DNA of 64,000 bases from Eutreptiella sp. 'Long Island Sound 2002'. Taxonomy: Eukaryota > Euglenozoa > Euglenophyceae > Eutreptiales > Eutreptiaceae. The position numbers and the translations under genes are program-made. A model generated the notes under the pieces. It was not told where the DNA came from and did not search any database. It worked only from the letters and a program-made list of their open reading frames with translations. Positions 50,306 through 64,000 of this stretch are shown here, piece by piece (the stretch's first letter is position 1; every line of letters begins with the position of its first letter). The stretch is from contig OZ038379.1 of NCBI GenBank assembly GCA_964036045.1, positions 85,519,939 through 85,583,938 on the forward strand. Reading direction: 5' to 3'.

Positions 50306-53300
50306 CGCCCCCATGCCGCTGCGCCCCCACACAGCCCCCCCACCGCTGCGCCGCCCCACACAGTTGCTCTGCGCAGCCCCACGCTGCTGCACCCCTGCGC
50401 AGCTCCGCGCCGCGCCCATACGCGGCCCCATGATGCGCACATGCGCAGCCCCCCACCACTGCGCCGCCGCTCGCTGCGCCCCTGCGCAGCCCCACGCTGT
50501 TGCGCCCCTGCGCAGCCCCACGCTGCGCCCCTCCACGGCCCCACGCTGCCACCCGGGGCTGCTCCGCGCTGCGCCCCTGCGCAGCCCCACGCTGCTGCGC
50601 CCCTGCGCAGCCCCACGCTGCGCCCCTGCTCAGCCCCGCGCTGCGCCCCTGCGCAGCCCCACACTACTGCGCCCCTGCGCAGCCCCACGTTACACCCCTG
50701 CTCAGCCCTGCGCTGCGCCCCCGCGCGGCCCCACGCTGCGCCCCTGCGCAGCCCCGCACTGCACCCCTGTACAGCCACACGCTGCGCCCCAGCGCACCCC
50801 CGTGCCGCTGCGCCCCTACACAGCCCCCCCCACCACCGCGCCGCCCCACACAGCTGCTCTGCGCAGCACGACGCGGCTCCACCACTGCGCAGCTCCGCGT
50901 CGCGCCCATACGCGGCCCCGTGATGCGCCCCTGCGCAGCCTCCCACCACTGCGCCGCCCCACACAGCTGCTCTGCGCAGCCCCACGCTGCTGCGCCCCTG
51001 CGCAGCCCCACGCTGCTGCACCCCTGCGCAGCCCCACGCTGCTGCACCCCTGCGCGGCCACACGCTGCTGCGCCCCTGCGCAGCCCCACGCTGCGCCCCT
51101 GCGTGGCCCCACGCTACGCCCCTGCGCAGCCCTGCGCTGCTGCGCCCCTGCGCAGCCCCACGCTGCCCTCCAGCGCAGCCCCACGCTGCTGCGCCCCTGC
51201 GCAGCCCCACGCTGCCCTCCAGCGCAGCCCCACGCTGCTGCGCCCCTGCGCAGCCCCACGCTGCCCTCCAGCGCAGCCCCGCGCTGCTGCGCCCCTGTGC
51301 AGCCCCACGCTGCACTCCAGCGCAGCCCCACGCTGCTGCGCCCCTACGCAGCCCCACGCTGCGCTCCAGCGCAGCCCCACGCTGCTGCGCCCCTGCCCAG
51401 CCCCGGGCTGCTGCGCCCCTGCGCAGCCCCACGCTACTGCGCCCCTGCCCAGCCCCGCGCTGCTGCGCTCCTACGCAGCACCACGCTGCTGCGCCCCTGC
51501 GCAGCCCCACGCTGCCCTCCAGCGCAGCCCCAGGCTGCTGCGCCCACGCTGGTACGCCCCTGCACGGCCCCATGCTGCCGCGCCCCTGCGCAGCCCCACG
51601 CTGCTGCTCCCCTGCACAGCCCCAGGCTGCTGCGCCCCTACGCAGCCCCACGCTGCCCTCCAGCGCAGCCCCAGGCTGCTGCGCCCCTGCGCAGCCCCAG
51701 GTTGCTGCGCCCACGCTGCTACGCCCCTACACAGCCCCACGCTGCTGCGCCCCTGCACAGCCCTGGCTGCCGCGCCACTGCGCAGCCCCACGCTACTGCG
51801 CCCCTGCCCAGCCCCGGGCTGCTGCGCCCCTGCGTAGCCCCACGCTGCTGCTCCCCTGCGCGGCCCCACGCTGTTGCGCCCCTGCACAACCCCGCGCTGC
51901 GCCCCTGCGCAGCCCCGCGCTGCGCCCCTGCGCGGCCCCACGCTGCGCCCCTGCGCAACCCCGCGCCGCGCCCCTGTAGCCCCGCACTGCTCCGCCCCTG
52001 CGCCGCCCCAAACCGTTGCGCCCCTACGCAGCCCCACGTTGCGCCCCTACGCGGCCCCACGCTGCGGCGCCCCTGCACGGTCCCATACCGCGCCCCGGCG
52101 CGGCCCCACGCTGCTACGCCCCTGCGCAGCCCCACGCAGCTGCGCCCCTGCGCGGCCCCGCGCCGCGCCCCTGCACGGCCCCTTGCCAAGCCCATACGCG
52201 GCCCCACGCTGCACTCCTGCGCGGCCCCACGCTGCGCCCCTGCCCAGCCCCGCGCTGCGCCCCTGCACAGCCCCACGCGGCTGCGCCCCTGCGCGGCCCC
52301 ACGCTGCTGCGCCCCTGCGCCACCCCGCGCTTCGCATCTGCGCAGCCCCACACTGCACCCCTGCGCAGCCCCGCACTGCGCCCCTGCGCAGCCCCGCACT
52401 GCTGCGCCCGTGCGCCGCACCACGCTGCGCCCCTACGCAGCCCCACGCTGCGCCCCTACGCAGCCCCACGCTGCTGCGCCCCTTCACGGCCCCATACCAC
52501 GCCCCGGCGCAGCCCCATGCTGCTGCGCCCCTGCGCAGCAGGCGCCGCGCCCCTGCACGGGCCCTTGCCGCGCCCCCGCGCAGCCCCACGCTGCGCCCCC
52601 GCGCAGCCCAACGCTGCGCCCCATTCGCAGCCCCTCGCTGCACCCTAGCGCAGCCCCGCGCTGCTACGCCCCTGCGCAGCCCCACGCTGCTGCGCCCCTG
52701 CGCGGCCCCGCGCCGCGCCCCTTCACGGCCCCATGCCACGCCCATACGCGGCCTCACGCCGCACTCCTGCGCGGCCCCACGCTGCTGCGCCCCTGCGCGG
52801 CCCCGCGCCGAGCCCCTGCACGGCCCCTTGCCGCGCCCCCGCGCAGCCCCACGCTGCGCCCCTGCGCAGCCCAAAGCTGCTGCGCCCCTGCGCAGCCCCC
52901 CGCTGCGCCCCATTCGTAGCCCCTCGCTGCACCCTGACGCAGCCCCGCGCTGCTACGCCCCTGCGCAGCCCCACGCTGCTGCGCCCCTGCGCGGCCCCGC
53001 GCCGCGCCCCTTCACGGCCCCATGCCACGCCCATACGCGGCCCCACGCCGCACTCCTGCGCGGCCCCACGCTGCTGCGCCCCTGCGCGGCCCCGCGCCGA
53101 GCCCCTGCACGGCCCCTTGCCGCGCCCCCGCGCAGCCCCACGCTGCGCCCCTGCGCAGCCCAAAGCTGCTGCGCCCCTACGCAGCCCCCCGCTGCGCCCC
53201 ATTCGTAGCCCCTCGTTGCACCCTGACGCAGCCCCGCGTTGCTACGCCCCTGCGCAGCCCCACGCTGCTGCGCCCCTGCGCAGCCCCATGCTGCTGCGCC

Positions 53301-54480
53301 CCTGCGCGGCCCCACTCTGCTGCTCCCCTGCGCAGCCCCGCGCTGCGCCCCTGCGCAGCGCCACACTGCTGCGCCCCGGCGCCGCCCCACGCCGCGCCCC
53401 TGCGCAGCCCCACGCTGCTGCACCCCTCCACGGCCCCATGCCGCGCCCATGCGCGGCCCCGCGCTGCGCCCCTGCGCAGCCCCACGCTGCTGCGCCCCTG
53501 CGCAGCCCCGCGCTACGCCCCCGCGCAGCCCCACACTGCTGCGCCCCTGCGCCGCCCCACACTGCTGCGCCCCTGCGCCGCACCACGCTGCGCCCCTGCG
53601 CAGCCCCGCGCTGCGCCCCTACTCAGCCCCACGCTGCGCAGCCCCATGCTGCTGCGCCCCTTCACGGCCCCATGCCGCGCCCCGGCGCAGCCCCACGCTG
53701 ATGCGCCCCTGCGCAGCCCCACGCTGCGCCCCTGCGCAGCCCCACGCTGCTACGCCCCTGCACGGCCCCTTGCCGCGCCCCCGCGCAGCCCCTTGCCGCG
53801 CCCCCGCGCAGCCCCACGCTGCGCCCCTGCCCAGCCCAACGCTGCTGCGCCCCTACACAGCCCCCCGCTGCGCCCCATTCGCGGCCCCACGCTACGCCCC
53901 GGCGCAGCCCCGCGCTGCTACGCCCCTGCGCAGCCCCACGCTGCTGCGCAGCCCTACGCATCCCCACGCTGCAGCGCAGCCCTACGCAGCCCCACGCTGC
54001 GCCCCTGCGCAGCCCCACGCTGCTGCACCCCTCCACGGCCCCATGCCGCGCCCACGTGCGGCCTTGCGCTGCGCCCCTGCGCAGCCCCACGCTGCTGAGC
54101 CCCTGCGCAGCCCCACGCTGCGCCCCCGCGCAGCCCCACACTGCTGCGTCCCTGCGCCGCCCCACATTGCTGCGCCCCTTGCGCCGCACCGCACTGCGCC
54201 CCTGTGCAGCCCCACACTGCGCCCCTGCTCAGCCCCACGCTACGCCCCTGCGCAGCCCCACGCTGCAGGGCCCCTTCACGGCCCCATGCCGCGCCCCGGC
54301 GCAGCCCCACGCTGCTGCACCCCTGCGCAGCCCCGCGCTGCGCCCCTGCGCAGCCACACACTGCTGCGCCTCAGCGCCGCCCCACACTGCTGCGCCCCTG
54401 CGCAGCCCCACGCTGCGCCCCTACTCAGCCCCACGCTGCGCCCCTGCGCAGCCCCACGCTGCTGCGCCCCTGCACAGCCC
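50306..54480. repeat. GC-rich minisatellite array 2
   Basis: The same monomer family as array 1 over 4.2 kb, with local higher-order repeats such as a 289-bp tandem duplication (about 52733 and 53022). It is open in several frames without being coding. The array ends abruptly in a piece of left-flank sequence at 54481. Confidence 0.95.
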
Positions 54481-55951
54481 CGGTCTCCCCCGCGCCGGCC
54501 CACAACCACCAGGGACCCGGGCCCCGGAGCCCCGGTCCCCAGCCCCGCCCGCCCCCCCGGTATCCCTCCGGCGGGGCCCGTCCCGGTCCGGTTCGGCCGC
54601 CAGGGGACGGCGTGGCGCTCCCCCCCGCCTCCACCAGGATTCGCCCCCGTGGACGATGCTCGGCGGGATTCGTCCCCGGCGAGCGGGGTGCGGGCCCCAC
54701 CGCTGACCGCGGCCCCCCCGACACCTCGAGCGCCCCGGGCTCCCCGGCCGACTTTGGCCAGCCCCAGCCGCTCCTCCGCCCGGTCGGCCGCACGGTGACG
54801 CTCTGCGGCTGAGCTCACCGCACCCCCGTCCCCCTCGCGCGCGCACCCACCCACCAGCCCACAGCCCCCCCCCCCCCCCGACGTGCACGCCGTGCCCCCA
54901 CCACCCCTACGCGGCCCCACGCTGCACCCCTGCGCAGCCCCGCGCCGCGCCCCTGCGCGGCCCCACACTGCTGCGCCCCTGCGTCGCCCCGCACGGCTGC
55001 GCCCCTGAACCGCACCACGCCCCTGCACCCCCAGCGCGCCCGCCGACCCCATGGAGTGGGGCTCTTAGGGCCGCCGCCGGCCACCGGCCGGTCCGCCTGC
55101 GCCGCCCCGCGGCCGCCACTGGCCCCGCACCCGCATGGCGCCGCCTCTTCCTCGGCCGCCCGCCGCTACCCACGCGCCCGGCCCAGGCCTCGGCCCCCAG
55201 GCCACGCTTCCAGCTTGCCGTTGGTCCCGCGGCCCGCAGAGGGGCCCGCATCGGGCGCGCCGACGCCCTTGCACACGCGCCCCCCACGGCCGGGTTTGCG
55301 CGGCACGCGTGCCCCCGGCGCGCCCGGCGACCTCATGGAGTGGGGCTCTCAGGGCCACCGCCGGCCGCCGGCCGGTCCGCCCACACCGCCCCGCAACTGC
55401 CACGGGCCCCGCACCCGCATGGCGCCGCCTCCGCCTCGGCCGCCCGCCGCTACCCACGCGCCCGGCCCAGGCCTGAACCCCCCCGCCGACCATGCCGCGC
55501 GGCCTCCTGCACACGGGACACAGGGACGGGCACCAGGGGATAGACCATACATAGTCCCCGCCCCCTCCACCCCCCCTTACTCCACCTCCGCACAGGACGT
55601 AGCCCCCTCCCCTGTCGCGGGGGAGTGGCGGCTGGAAGCAAGGGGAACCGGGGCCCCGCAGGTCCCCGGACAGGTGGTCCCTCCATCCCGCCCCCCATCC
55701 CGCCTCCGTTTCGCACAGGTGCGCACGCCCTCCCCCCACGGCGGGGGAGAGAACCAGGGTCACACGGGCAGGTGGTCCCTCCCAGCGACGCGCCCCCCCC
55801 CCCCCCAGACAGAAGGCGGAACCCCCCCCCCCCCCCTCGGTCGTCGTCGGCACACGCCCGGCCAGCGTGACGCCGGCCGACTGCTCCCTTGCGCCCTGCC
55901 CAGGGAGAGCGTGTCTGGCAATTTCTCCCGCCGGCACGTGCTGGGTGCCCT
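54481..55951. other. Rearranged right flank of composite 2
   Basis: Starts with about 420 bp copied from the left flank (54481-54903 matches 3249-3678, including the hairpin with one mismatch at 54658-54684), then a short patch of minisatellite monomers (54905-55030). Two tandem copies of the segment around GGAGTGGGGCTCT follow (about 55050 and 55335), then the right-flank sequence shared with 16831-17569. No credible gene. Confidence 0.7.
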
Positions 55952-55958
55952 CAACAAC

Positions 55959-56027
<69 letters not shown>
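55952..56027. repeat. (CAA)n tail followed by (TA)n
   Basis: Same CAA-to-TA junction as at 17570-17658. The next element is TIR copy g instead of a LINE, which confirms the right limit of the composite. Confidence 0.95.
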
Positions 56028-57539
<1,512 letters not shown>

Positions 57540-60500
57540 AACCGGCTTAGTCCCACGCAGCGCCCCTTGCCCCACCGCTGCGCCTCTGCACAGTCTCACG
57601 CTGCGCCCCAACGCAGCCGCACGCTGCACAGCTGCGAAGCCCTGCGCTTCCCCCCTGCTCCATCCCACGCTTCCCCTCCTGCCCAGCTCCAAGTTGCGCC
57701 CATACGCAGGCACGTGTTGCGCCCCTTGCGCGGCCGCATGCCGCGCCCCTGCGCTGTCCTTCGCTGCGCCACAGCGCAACCCGTGCGACGCCCCTTCGCG
57801 GCACCACACTGTGTCCCTTGCGCAGCCCCACGTACGCCGAGCACTGCGTCCACCCTCAGCCGCATGTTGTGCCCGTGCGCGGTCTCACACGGCGTCGCTT
57901 GCACTGCCCCACGTGCGCCCAGCGCAACCCCACGCCGCGCCCCAGCGCGGCTCCTTGCTGCGCCCCTACGCAGCCGCATGCGCCGCCCGTGCGCGGCCCG
58001 CATTGCGTCCAGTCGCAGCCGCATGCTGCGCCCCACGCGTGCCCCAGGATAGACCCCTGCACAGCCTCATGCCGCGCCCATGCACAGTTCCGCGCTGCGC
58101 CCGTGCACAGCTCCACTCTGCGCCCCAGCGCGACCGCATGCCGCACCCTTTGCGCGGCCGCATGTTGCGCTCCAGCGCAGTCCCGCGCTGCGCATCAATG
58201 CAGCCTAGCGATTCGCCCCAGCTCAGTCCCACGCTGCGCCCCTAACACGGCCCCATGCCGCGCCCCTTGCGCAGCCGCGAGCAACTCCCTAGCGCACATG
58301 CATGCTGTGCTCCGACGCTACCGCATACAATGCACCGGCGCAGCCGCGTGCTGCGCCCCTGCGCAGCCACACGCTGCGCCCTAGCGTAGCACTGCACTTT
58401 GCCGCGGCTCAACCCCACGCAGAGCCCCTTGCCCCAGCGCTGCGCCCCTGCACAGTCTTACGCTGTGCCCCATCGCAGCCGCTCACTGCACGGATGCGCA
58501 GCCCTACGCTTCTCCCCTGCTCCATCCCACGCTTCCCCCCCAGCGCAGCTCCAAGTTGCGCCCATACACAGCCACGTGCTGCACCCCTGCGCGGCCCCGT
58601 GCTGCGCCCCTCGCGCAGCCGCATACCGCGCCCCTGCACTGTCCTACACTGCGCCCCAGCGTAGCCCCGTGCCACGCCCCTTCGCGGCACCACGCTGCGT
58701 CCCTTGTGCTGCCCCACGTGCGCCAAGCACTGCGTCCGCCCTCAGCCGCATGCTACGCCCCTGCGCGGTCCCGCACTGCGTCCCTTGCGCTGCCACACGT
58801 ACGCCTAGCGCAACACCACGCCGTCCCCCAGCACGGCTCCTTGCCACGCCCCTACGCTGCCGCATCCCGCGCCCCTGCGCGGCACCACACTGCGCCCCTG
58901 CGCGGTCCCACACTGCGTCCCTTGCGCACCCCCGGGGCGCCCAGCGCAACCCCACGTTGCGCCCCAGCAAGGCTCCTTGCTGCGCCCCTACGCAGCCGCA
59001 TACCGTGCCCCTCGGAGGCCGCGCACGGCATCCACTCGCAGCTGCATGCTGCGCCCCTGCGCGGCCCCGCACTGCGCCCCTGCGCGGTCCCACACTGCGT
59101 CCCTTGCGCTGCCCCACGTGCGCCCAGCGCAACACCACGCCGTGCCCCAGCACGGCTCCTTGCCACGCCCCTACGCAGCCGCATCCCGCGCCCCTGCACG
59201 GCACCACACTGCGCCCCTGTGCGGTCCCGCACTGCGTCCCTTGCGCAGCCCCACGTGCGCCCAGCGCAACCCCACGTCGCGCCCCAGCAAGGCTCCTTGC
59301 CGCGCCCCTACGCAGCCGCATGCCGCGCCCCTCGGAGGCCCCGCACAGCATCCACTCGCAGCCGCATGCTGCGCCCCTGCGCGGTCCCACACTGCGTCCC
59401 TTGCGCTGCCCCACGTGCGCCCAGCGCAACCCCACGCCGCGCCCCAGCGCGGCTCCTTGCTGCACCCCTACGCAGCTACATGCTGCGCCCCTGCGCGGTC
59501 CCACACTGCGTCCACCCGCAGCCACATGCTGCGCCCCTAACACGGCCCCACGCCGCGCCCCTTGCGCAGCCGCGAGCAACGCCCTAGCGCACATGCATGC
59601 TGTGCTCCGACGCTACCGCATACAATGCACCGGCGCAGCCACGTGCTGCGCCCCTGCGCAGCCACACGCTGCGCCCTAGCGTAGCACTGCACTTTGCCGC
59701 AGCTCAGTCCCACGAAGAGCCCCTTGCCCCACCGTTGCGCCCCTGCACAGTCTTACGCTGTGCCCCGGCGCAGCCGCTCACTGCACGGATGCGCAGCCCT
59801 ACGCTTCTCCCCTGCTCCATCCCACGCTTCCCCCCCAGCTCACCTCCAAGTTGCGCCCATACGCAGCCACGTGCTGCATCCCTGCGCGGCCCCGTGCTGC
59901 GCCCCTCGCGCAGCCGCATACCGCGCCCCTGCACTGTCCTACACTGCGCCCCAGCTCAGCCCCGTGCCACGTGCCTTCGCGCCACCACGCTGCGTCCCTT
60001 GTGCTGCCCCACGTGCGCCAAGCACTGCGTCCGCCCTCAGCCGCATGCTACGCCCCTGCGCGGTCCCGCACTGCGTCCCTTGCGCTGCCACACGTACGCC
60101 CAGCGCAACACCACGCCGTGCCCCAGCACGGCTCCTTGCCACGCCCCTACGTTGCCGCATCCCGCGCCCCTGCGCGGCACCACACTGCGCCCCTGCGCGG
60201 TCCCACACTGCGTCCCTTGCGCAGCCCCACGTGCGCCCAGCGCAACCCCACGTCGCGCCGCAGCAAGGCTCCTTGCTGCGCCCCTACGCAGCCGCATGCC
60301 GCGCCCCTCGGAGGCCCCGCACAGCATTCACTCGCAGCCGCATGCTGCGCCCTTGCGCGGCCCCACACTGCGCCCCTGCGCGGTCCCACACTGCGTCCCT
60401 TGCGCTGCCCCACGTGCGCCCAGCGCAACACCACGCCGTGCCCCAGCACGGCTCCTTGCCACGCCCCTACGCAGCCGCATCCCGCGCCCCTGCGCGGCAC

Positions 60501-62990
60501 CACACTGCGCCCCTGCGCGGTCCCACACTGCGTCCCTTGCGCAGCCCCACGTGCGCCCAGCGCAACCCCACGTCGCGCCCCAGCAAGGCTCCTTGCTGCG
60601 CCCCTACGCAGCCGCATGCCGCGCCCCTCGGAGGCCCCGCACAGCATCCACTCGCAGCCGCATGCTGCGCCCCTGCGGGGTCCCACACTGCGTCCCTTGT
60701 GCTGCCCCGAGTGCGCCCAGCGCAACCCCACGCCGCGCCCCAGCGCGGCTCCTTGGTGCACCCCTACGCAGCTGCATGCTGCGCCCCTGCGCGGTCCCAC
60801 ACTGCGTCCACCCGCAGCCACATGCTGCGCCCCTGCGCGGTCCCACACTGCGCCCCTGCGCAGCCCCACGTAGCGCTCCTTGCACAGCCGCATTCTGTGC
60901 CCCTACGGAGTCCCACGCTGCGCCTCAGCCCAGCCGCATGCGACGCTCCAGCCCCGCCGCACGCCGCGCCTTCACGCGACACCATGCTGCGCCCCTTGCG
61001 CAATTCCGCGCTGCACCGTGCGCTGCCCCACGCAGCGCACCGGCGGGGCCCCACGCCGCGCCCCAGTGCAGCCGCATGCTTCGCTTTAGCGCAGCCGCAT
61101 GCTACGCTCCAGCGCAGCTGCATGCTGCACCCGTACGCGGCCCCACACAGCGCCCCTTGCACAGCCCCACGCTCCGCCCATACACAGCCCCCCGTTGCGT
61201 CCTGCACACTCCCACGCTGCGCCCCTTGGCCCCCGCTGCGCCCTAGCCCAGCCCCAGGCTGCGCTCCTTTGCCGCCGCTTGCCGCATCCCTGCACGGCGT
61301 CACGCTCCGCCCCTGCTCGGTCCCACGCTGCGCCCCGGGCACCACCACGCTGCGCCCTAGCGTAGCGCTGCGCTTTGCCCCAGCTCAGTCCCACGCAGCG
61401 CCCCTTACCCCACCGCTGTGCCCCTGCACAGTCTCACGCTGCGCCCCAGCGCAGCCGCACAGTGCACGGCTGCGCAGCCCTACGCTTCGCCCCTGCTCCA
61501 TCCCACGCTGCCCCCCAGCCCAGGTCCAGGTTGCGCCCAGACGCAGCCACATGCTGCGCCCCTGCGCAACCCGACGCGGCGCTCTAGCGCAGCCGCATGC
61601 CGCGCCCCTGCGCAGCCCCACGCTGCGCCCCTTGCACAGCCCCACGCTCCGCCCATACACAGCCCCCCGTTGCGTCGTGCACACTGCCACACTGCGCCCC
61701 TTGCGCCGCCGCTGCGCCCCAGTCCAGCCCCAAGCTACGCTCCTTTGCCGCCGCTTGCCGCATCCCTGCACGGCGTCACGCTCCGCCCCTGCTCGGTCCC
61801 ACGCTGCGCCCTAGCGTAGCGCTCCGCTTTGCCCCGGCTCAGTCCCACGCAGCGCCCCTTACCCCACCGCTGCGCCCTTGCACAGTCTAACGCTGCGCCC
61901 CAGCGCAGCCGTGCAGTGTGCCCTACGCTTCGCCCCTGCTCCATCCCACGCTGCCCCCCAGCCCAGCTCCAGGTTGCGCCCATACGCAGCCACATGCCGC
62001 GCCCCTGCGCAACCCCAGCCGGCGCTCTAGCGCAGTCGCATGACGCGCCCCTGCGCAGCCCCACGCTGCGCCCCACCGCAGCCACATGCCATGCCCCTGC
62101 GCGGCACCACACTGCGTCCCTTGCGTTGTCCCACGTACGCCAAGCGCAACACCGCGCCGCACCCCACCACGGCTCCTTGCTGCGCCCCTACGCAGCCGCA
62201 TGCCGCGCCCCTGCGCGGCCCCGCACTGCGTCCACTCGCAGCCGCATGCTGCACCCCTGCGCGGCCCCGCACTGCGTCCACTCGCAGCCGCATGCTGCGC
62301 CCCTGCACGGTCCCACGTTGCGCGCCTGCGCGGCCCCGCGTTGCGCCCCTTGCGCAGCCGCATACTGTGCCCCTACGCAGTCCCACGCTGCGCCTCAGCC
62401 CAGCTGCATGCGTCGCTCTAGCGCAGTCGCATGCCGCGCCCCTTATGCGGCACGATGCCGCGCCCCTTGCGCAATTTCACGCTGCGCCCTGTGCTGCCCC
62501 ACGCGGCGCACCGGCGGAGCCCCACGCTGCGCCCCAGCGCAGCCTCATGCTTCGCTCCAGTGTAGCCGCATGCCACGCTCCAGCGCAGCTGCATGCCGCA
62601 CCCCTACACGGCTCCAAACTACGCCCCTTGCGCAGCCCCACGCCCCACCCATGCACAGTCCCACGCTGTGCCCCTTACACCGCCGCTGCGCCCTAGCCCA
62701 GCCCCAAGCTGCGCCCCTTTGCAGCCGCATGCCACGCCCCTGCACGGGCTGACACAACGCCTTTGCTCGGTCCTACGCCGCGCCCCGGTGCAGCCACATG
62801 CTGCGCCCCTTGCGCGGCCGCTGCGTCCCAGCACAGCTCCGGGCAGCGCCCCAGTGCAGCACCACACCGCGCCCCTAGCGCGGTTGCATGCTGCACCCCT
62901 GCCCAGAGCCACGCAGCACCCCCGCGCAGCCGCTTCACCCCGTACCAGTCCCACACTGCACGCCTGTGTGGCGGCCCCGCACCGCGCCCC
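57540..62990. repeat. Diverged GC-rich minisatellite array 3
   Basis: Related to arrays 1 and 2 but with more variant monomers (CACGTGCGCCCAGCGCAACC, GGCTCCTTGC). Higher-order periods are visible: about 1,295 bp (58302 against 59597) and about 316 bp (58870/59187 and 60165/60480). Monomer order decays toward 63 kb. Long Ala/Pro/Arg/Cys ORFs are artefacts of low stop-codon frequency. Confidence 0.9.
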
Positions 62991-64000
62991 ACACCGGACC
63001 TCCCCCGCTGACTTGCCGACGCCGTCCCCGTGCAGCACCCCGCACCCCCTCCCACTGCCACCGCCCCAGCGCCCCGCGGCCCCCCCACCGCTCCCCTCCA
63101 CGCCGCTGACGGCACCCACCGCGGCTCCACACTGTATCCGTTCACGGCCCCACGCTGCGCGCTTGCGCAGCCCCTCAAAGTGCTAACGCACTCTCTTACT
63201 CGGCGTGCCACCGCGTCGACACACTCCGACGCCGTCCCGTGCGGCACTGCGGTGCCCCAGCACAGCTCTGCCACACCCTTGCGCTGCCCCGCGTCGCGCC
63301 CCTGCACGGCCCTGCACTGCCTACCGCAGCCTCGCGATCCCCTGTGCCCTCTACCACTCCCCCCCGCTCCCCGGGCAACAGGCAGCACCCTCGCATACTC
63401 GCCACGTTTTCCCACGGCGGCTCAGGTAGGCCTCGGCGCGGCTTGGGCTACCGCCAAGCACCTGCCAGCCGCCCCCTCCCCTACAGCCCTACAATATCCG
63501 CCCTGGCAGTCCCCCGTCGCACCCCTGCACGGCCCCGCCATTGTGCTCCTACGACGCCCCGCGCGGCGCCCTTTCGGAGCCCCAAGCCACGCTTCAGCGC
63601 CGCGCCTCGCCCTGTGCGGTTCCCCCCCGGTGGCGCGGTTGCCGAGCGCTTACGGCCTGTGGCCTCCTCAGCGCAGCCCCCCGGGCTACCCCACCTCCGC
63701 AGCCTACCCGGCCCAACGAGCCATCGCACCGCCGGCCGCACCGCATGGCCTGCACAGGCCCTATGGGGTCACGGCAGCGCCCCTCCGCGCCGGCCCACGC
63801 CTAGCTCAGGGGGTCTCAGGAAGAATACCCTGACCGCGGGTAGCCGCCCCGTCTAGAGCGGTCCGAGCGGCCGTTACCCAGACCGCCGGCCGAGGAGCCA
63901 CGCTACGGCCCTATCCCATATGGCACGCTACCCCGGCGGGCGGCACAACCCCCGCGTGCCCGGGGGCGCTCCCACGTGCTGCAATGTCCCGGCTGCTTGC
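62991..64000. other. GC-rich degenerate sequence at window end
   Basis: Monomer-like fragments become sparse. Open frames persist on the plus strand (for example 63030-63833) but are Ala/Pro/Arg-rich without domain features. Nothing further can be supported. Confidence 0.5.

Noticed and set aside
63640-63700. tRNA-like A-box (GGTGGCGCGGTTGCCGAGCG)
   Set aside because: No matching B-box or cloverleaf arms downstream.

Overview
This is a GC-rich eukaryotic window made almost entirely of mobile elements and satellite DNA. I see no convincing host gene, rRNA, tRNA or CRISPR array. A degenerate TTAGGG-type tract, long (TA)n microsatellites, GC minisatellites and a LINE with an AP-type endonuclease, reverse transcriptase and RNase H rule out a prokaryote. 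The lineage cannot be fixed from sequence alone. A GC-rich protist or alga with TTAGGG telomeres would fit, and the LINE's domain set recalls the Dualen elements of the green alga Chlamydomonas. A 200-base run of N (36301-36500) is an assembly gap.

Layout: 1-990 TIR element copy a; 1008-2728 LINE 3' fragment A (minus); (TA)n; 2919-17588 a composite of GC-rich left flank, 12-kb minisatellite and right flank ending in (CAA)n; (TA)n; 17659-34404 a near-complete LINE, copy B (plus, about 16.7 kb); (TA)n; 34592-34816 an internally deleted LINE, copy D (minus); (TA)n; 35020-42191 six copies (b to f plus a chip) of the TIR family, one carrying a 563-bp insertion with 8-bp target duplications and internal telomeric repeats; 42252-47833 a 5'-truncated LINE, copy C (minus); (TA)n; 48304-55972 a second left flank-minisatellite-right flank composite; (TA)n; 56028-57216 TIR copy g; (TA)n; 57540-64000 a third, diverged minisatellite grading into degenerate GC-rich sequence.

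The LINE is the main find. In order, copy B keeps recognisable pieces of a His/Pro-rich N-terminal protein, a CCCH zinc finger, a Ulp1/C48-like cysteine protease signature, a Cys/His-rich segment, an AP-type endonuclease, a reverse transcriptase, an RNase H, a C-x2-C-x8-H-x4-C zinc motif, a long C-terminal region and two small conserved ORFs, then a 1.8-kb 3' tail. Copy B is not functional as read: it has many in-frame TAG and a few TGA codons, several frame changes (mostly at homopolymers), an Asn at the first catalytic Asp position of the RT, and a stop at the RNase H catalytic Glu. Copies C and D supply intact codons at three of the broken positions (Glu, Gln, Trp), which shows decay rather than a recoded UAG.

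Nearly every element boundary lies in a (TA)n tract. The (TA)n runs look like the shared insertion platform for the LINE (both ends), the CTACACCCC-ended TIR family and the minisatellite composites, giving a nested, inverted, palindrome-rich architecture typical of subtelomeric or other heterochromatic DNA.
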